Below are positions 14,501-15,821 of a stretch of 15,821 nucleotides of DNA, piece by piece; the stretch's first letter is position 1, and every line of letters begins with the position of its first letter. The position numbers and the translations under genes are program-made. The notes under the pieces were generated by a model, which saw nothing but the letters and a program-made list of their open reading frames with translations, was not told where the DNA came from and searched no databases. The DNA is taken from assembly GCA_934376945.1 (NCBI GenBank), contig CAKRPI010000050.1, forward strand, positions 1 to 15,821, written 5' to 3'. This DNA is from an uncultured Lachnospiraceae bacterium (GTDB lineage Bacteria > Bacillota > Clostridia > Lachnospirales > Lachnospiraceae).

Positions 14501-14899
14501 TTATTCCTTCTTTCTCCCAAAAAAGAAAGAAATGCAGACTGCTGCTCCGGCTATCAGCGCATCGCGGATCTCCGTCCCCCAGAAAAAATAATATCTGTCT
14601 GCAATGCAATAAGCTGTATAAATTGCTGTTCCAATCAAAAATGAAAGCAGAAAGCGAGCTGCCTGCGCACGTCCTTTTTTCTTTCTTCCATTCATTCCTG
14701 CCCAGTCACTTCGTCCGGTCAGAATCATTAAAATTCCAAGTACATCCAGCAGTGCCAGGCATACAAGCCCAAAATCCTTTATTTTTCCAAAATAAGTAAT
14801 CGGAACTATACGGATAGAAAGAAGAATAATCGCCGTTCCAGCCAAAAGCAGCCACAAATCAAAAATAATGTCTGTCCGTTTCCTGCCCTTTTCTGCCAT
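14501..14899 (-). CDS. Small hypothetical membrane protein
   Basis: I do not recognise this 132-residue protein. It has a basic N-terminus (MAEKGRKR), then four probable membrane segments: about 12-32, 42-60, 81-99 and 112-126. A positively charged loop (RKKKGRAQAAR, about 72-82) and a basic end (GRKKE) suggest both termini are cytoplasmic. The ATG at 14899 has AAGGAAG 9 nt upstream. It starts 36 nt after the thiamine pyrophosphokinase stop codon with no terminator between, so the two are probably cotranscribed. Nothing in the sequence names a function. Confidence 0.8.
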   Translation of the reverse strand: MAEKGRKRTDIIFDLWLLLAGTAIILLSIRIVPITYFGKIKDFGLVCLALLDVLGILMILTGRSDWAGMNGRKKKGRAQAARFLLSFLIGTAIYTAYCIADRYYFFWGTEIRDALIAGAAVCISFFFGRKKE

Positions 14900-14935
14900 A
14901 CCATCTATCTTCCTTTCCCTGCATGTTTCGCCGAT

Positions 14936-15697
14936 TTAACAGTCACAGTGGTTTCCTCCACTGCTTTTTTTCAAAGACTCTCTTTGCTCCGGCATTCCGT
15001 TTCGCTCTTCCCACATTACAAGAAGTGTTCCTTCTCTTACTTCAACACTGCTCTTTTCGCCGATAAATTCATTGCTGACCCCCAGCGCCCTGTCATTTCT
15101 CAGTCCGGCATTCTCCAGCGTATACTTCAGCCCTTTTTCCCATACGCCAAAAGACTGATCCGTCATACTGAAGACAGAAATCATTCCCTGCGCCTCTTTC
15201 CCAAAAGAAATCCTCTCTTCTGTCAGCGCTGTTATTACGCTATTTTCCCCGATCAGGTACGCTTTTTGTCCCATTTTTGAAAGTTTTGTCAGCAACTGAA
15301 CATTCGCTATCGTATGATCAAGCCGCTTTCCGCCGAGACCGCCATATAAATAAAAAAGCCGGTACCCTCTTTCCTGTGCATAAAAAACAGCCAATGCCAT
15401 ATCCGTATCGTCCTTGATCGGTGAATGTTTCAAAATATGCTCATGCTCCGGCACATACTCCAGCGAATCAAAATCGCCAAGCAGTACATCCGGATAAATG
15501 CCAAGCTGTTTCAGATACGCATAACCACCGTCCGCTGCGATCACAAGATCTCCTTTCTGTGGCATTCCATCCAGTTTTTCAAAGCTGCCGGCTCCTACAA
15601 TGTAGCATGCTTTTTCTGAATTTTTCGATTCTGTTTTTTCATTTTTCACTCTGTCTCTTTGTGTCTCCTCCTGCATGATGCCGTCTTTCCTTTTCAT
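14936..15697 (-). CDS. thiN: Thiamine pyrophosphokinase (thiamine diphosphokinase)
   Basis: The enzyme transfers pyrophosphate from ATP to thiamine, giving the cofactor thiamine diphosphate. In the 253-residue product the family motifs are clear: AADGGYAYL (54-62), LLGDFDSL (72-79), DDTDMALA (96-103), GGLGGKRLDHTIANVQLL (119-136) and the C-terminal GVSNEF (206-211). About 28 polar N-terminal residues and a C-terminal tail after MWEE that ends in CDC exceed the usual core. The ATG at 15697 has AGGA about 10 nt upstream; a second in-frame ATG seven codons later (MQEETQ) is an alternative. I see no TPP riboswitch in the short leader. A terminator of the preceding gene lies just upstream. Confidence 0.93.
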   Translation of the reverse strand: MKRKDGIMQEETQRDRVKNEKTESKNSEKACYIVGAGSFEKLDGMPQKGDLVIAADGGYAYLKQLGIYPDVLLGDFDSLEYVPEHEHILKHSPIKDDTDMALAVFYAQERGYRLFYLYGGLGGKRLDHTIANVQLLTKLSKMGQKAYLIGENSVITALTEERISFGKEAQGMISVFSMTDQSFGVWEKGLKYTLENAGLRNDRALGVSNEFIGEKSSVEVREGTLLVMWEERNGMPEQRESLKKSSGGNHCDC

Positions 15698-15734
15698 TAT
15701 TTTTGTTTCCTGTTTTATTACTTTTTACCCTACT

Positions 15735-15762
15735 CAAAAAAGCTGCCGCATAATGCGGCAGC
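15735..15762 (-). terminator. Intrinsic terminator of an off-window minus-strand gene
   Basis: GCTGCCGCA and TGCGGCAGC form a perfect 9-bp stem with loop TAA, followed on the minus strand by TTTTTT. It ends a transcript entering from the right edge, about 40 nt before the thiamine pyrophosphokinase start. Confidence 0.9.
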
Positions 15763-15771
15763 CTCTCTGTC

Positions 15772-15821
15772 TTATTTCTGCCTATCTGTATGATTAAACC
15801 GGATAAGCTTTATTCTTTTCA
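15772..15821 (-). other. Probable 3' end of an upstream gene, frame unresolved
   Basis: Two minus-strand frames enter from the right edge and stop just before the terminator: one ends EKNKAYPV with TAA at 15796-15794, the other ends FNHTDRQK with TAA at 15774-15772. The terminator shows that a gene ends here, but too little is present to choose a frame or identify the product. Confidence 0.35.

Noticed and set aside
15698..15741. Possible TPP riboswitch ahead of thiamine pyrophosphokinase
   Set aside because: Only about 40 nt separate the terminator from the start codon and the conserved CUGAGA and ACCUGA-type segments are absent.

Overview
This window looks like core chromosome from a low-to-mid GC Gram-positive anaerobe of the Clostridia, most likely Lachnospiraceae. 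The evidence is strong Shine-Dalgarno sites, a tmRNA tag of clostridial type (AEDNLAYAA), a GH25 lysozyme carrying Gly-Trp cell-wall-binding repeats, and the smpB-rnr-secG-eno gene order. The family assignment is inference. Every protein gene I can support lies on the minus strand, so the genes read from right to left.

Reading in transcription order from the right edge: the tail and perfect terminator of an off-window gene; thiamine pyrophosphokinase and a small membrane protein; a polar amino acid ABC importer (binding protein, permease, ATPase) with a good promoter, an intercistronic hairpin and a final terminator; an AbgB-like M20 amidohydrolase; a secreted GH25 muramidase; gpmI (glycolysis) with a good promoter and a leader of about 230 nt; an HtrA-like membrane-anchored serine protease with its own operator-like repeats and terminator; eno (glycolysis); secG (Sec translocon) and a terminator; rnr (RNase R); smpB; and the first 130 nt of ssrA (tmRNA), which runs off the left edge.

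Two functional themes stand out. SmpB, tmRNA and RNase R form the trans-translation ribosome-rescue pathway and sit together at the left end. GpmI and enolase catalyse consecutive glycolytic steps and are separated only by the htrA-like gene. SecG, the HtrA-like protease, the binding protein and the GH25 enzyme are all linked to protein export.

I see no phage, transposase, CRISPR array or defence system. The less ordinary material is in the non-coding and small-scale sequence: a short hairpin-forming repeat present in three intergenic regions, one copy inside a possible 91-bp MITE-like element between smpB and rnr; tandem 13-mers abutting the ssrA promoter; a terminator-like hairpin pointing against ssrA; a possible 24-codon ORF in the gpmI leader; direct repeats over the htrA-like promoter; a 57-codon open stretch without a start behind secG; and an Asp-to-Glu change at the expected catalytic acid of the HtrA-like protease. 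None of these amounts to a clearly new system.
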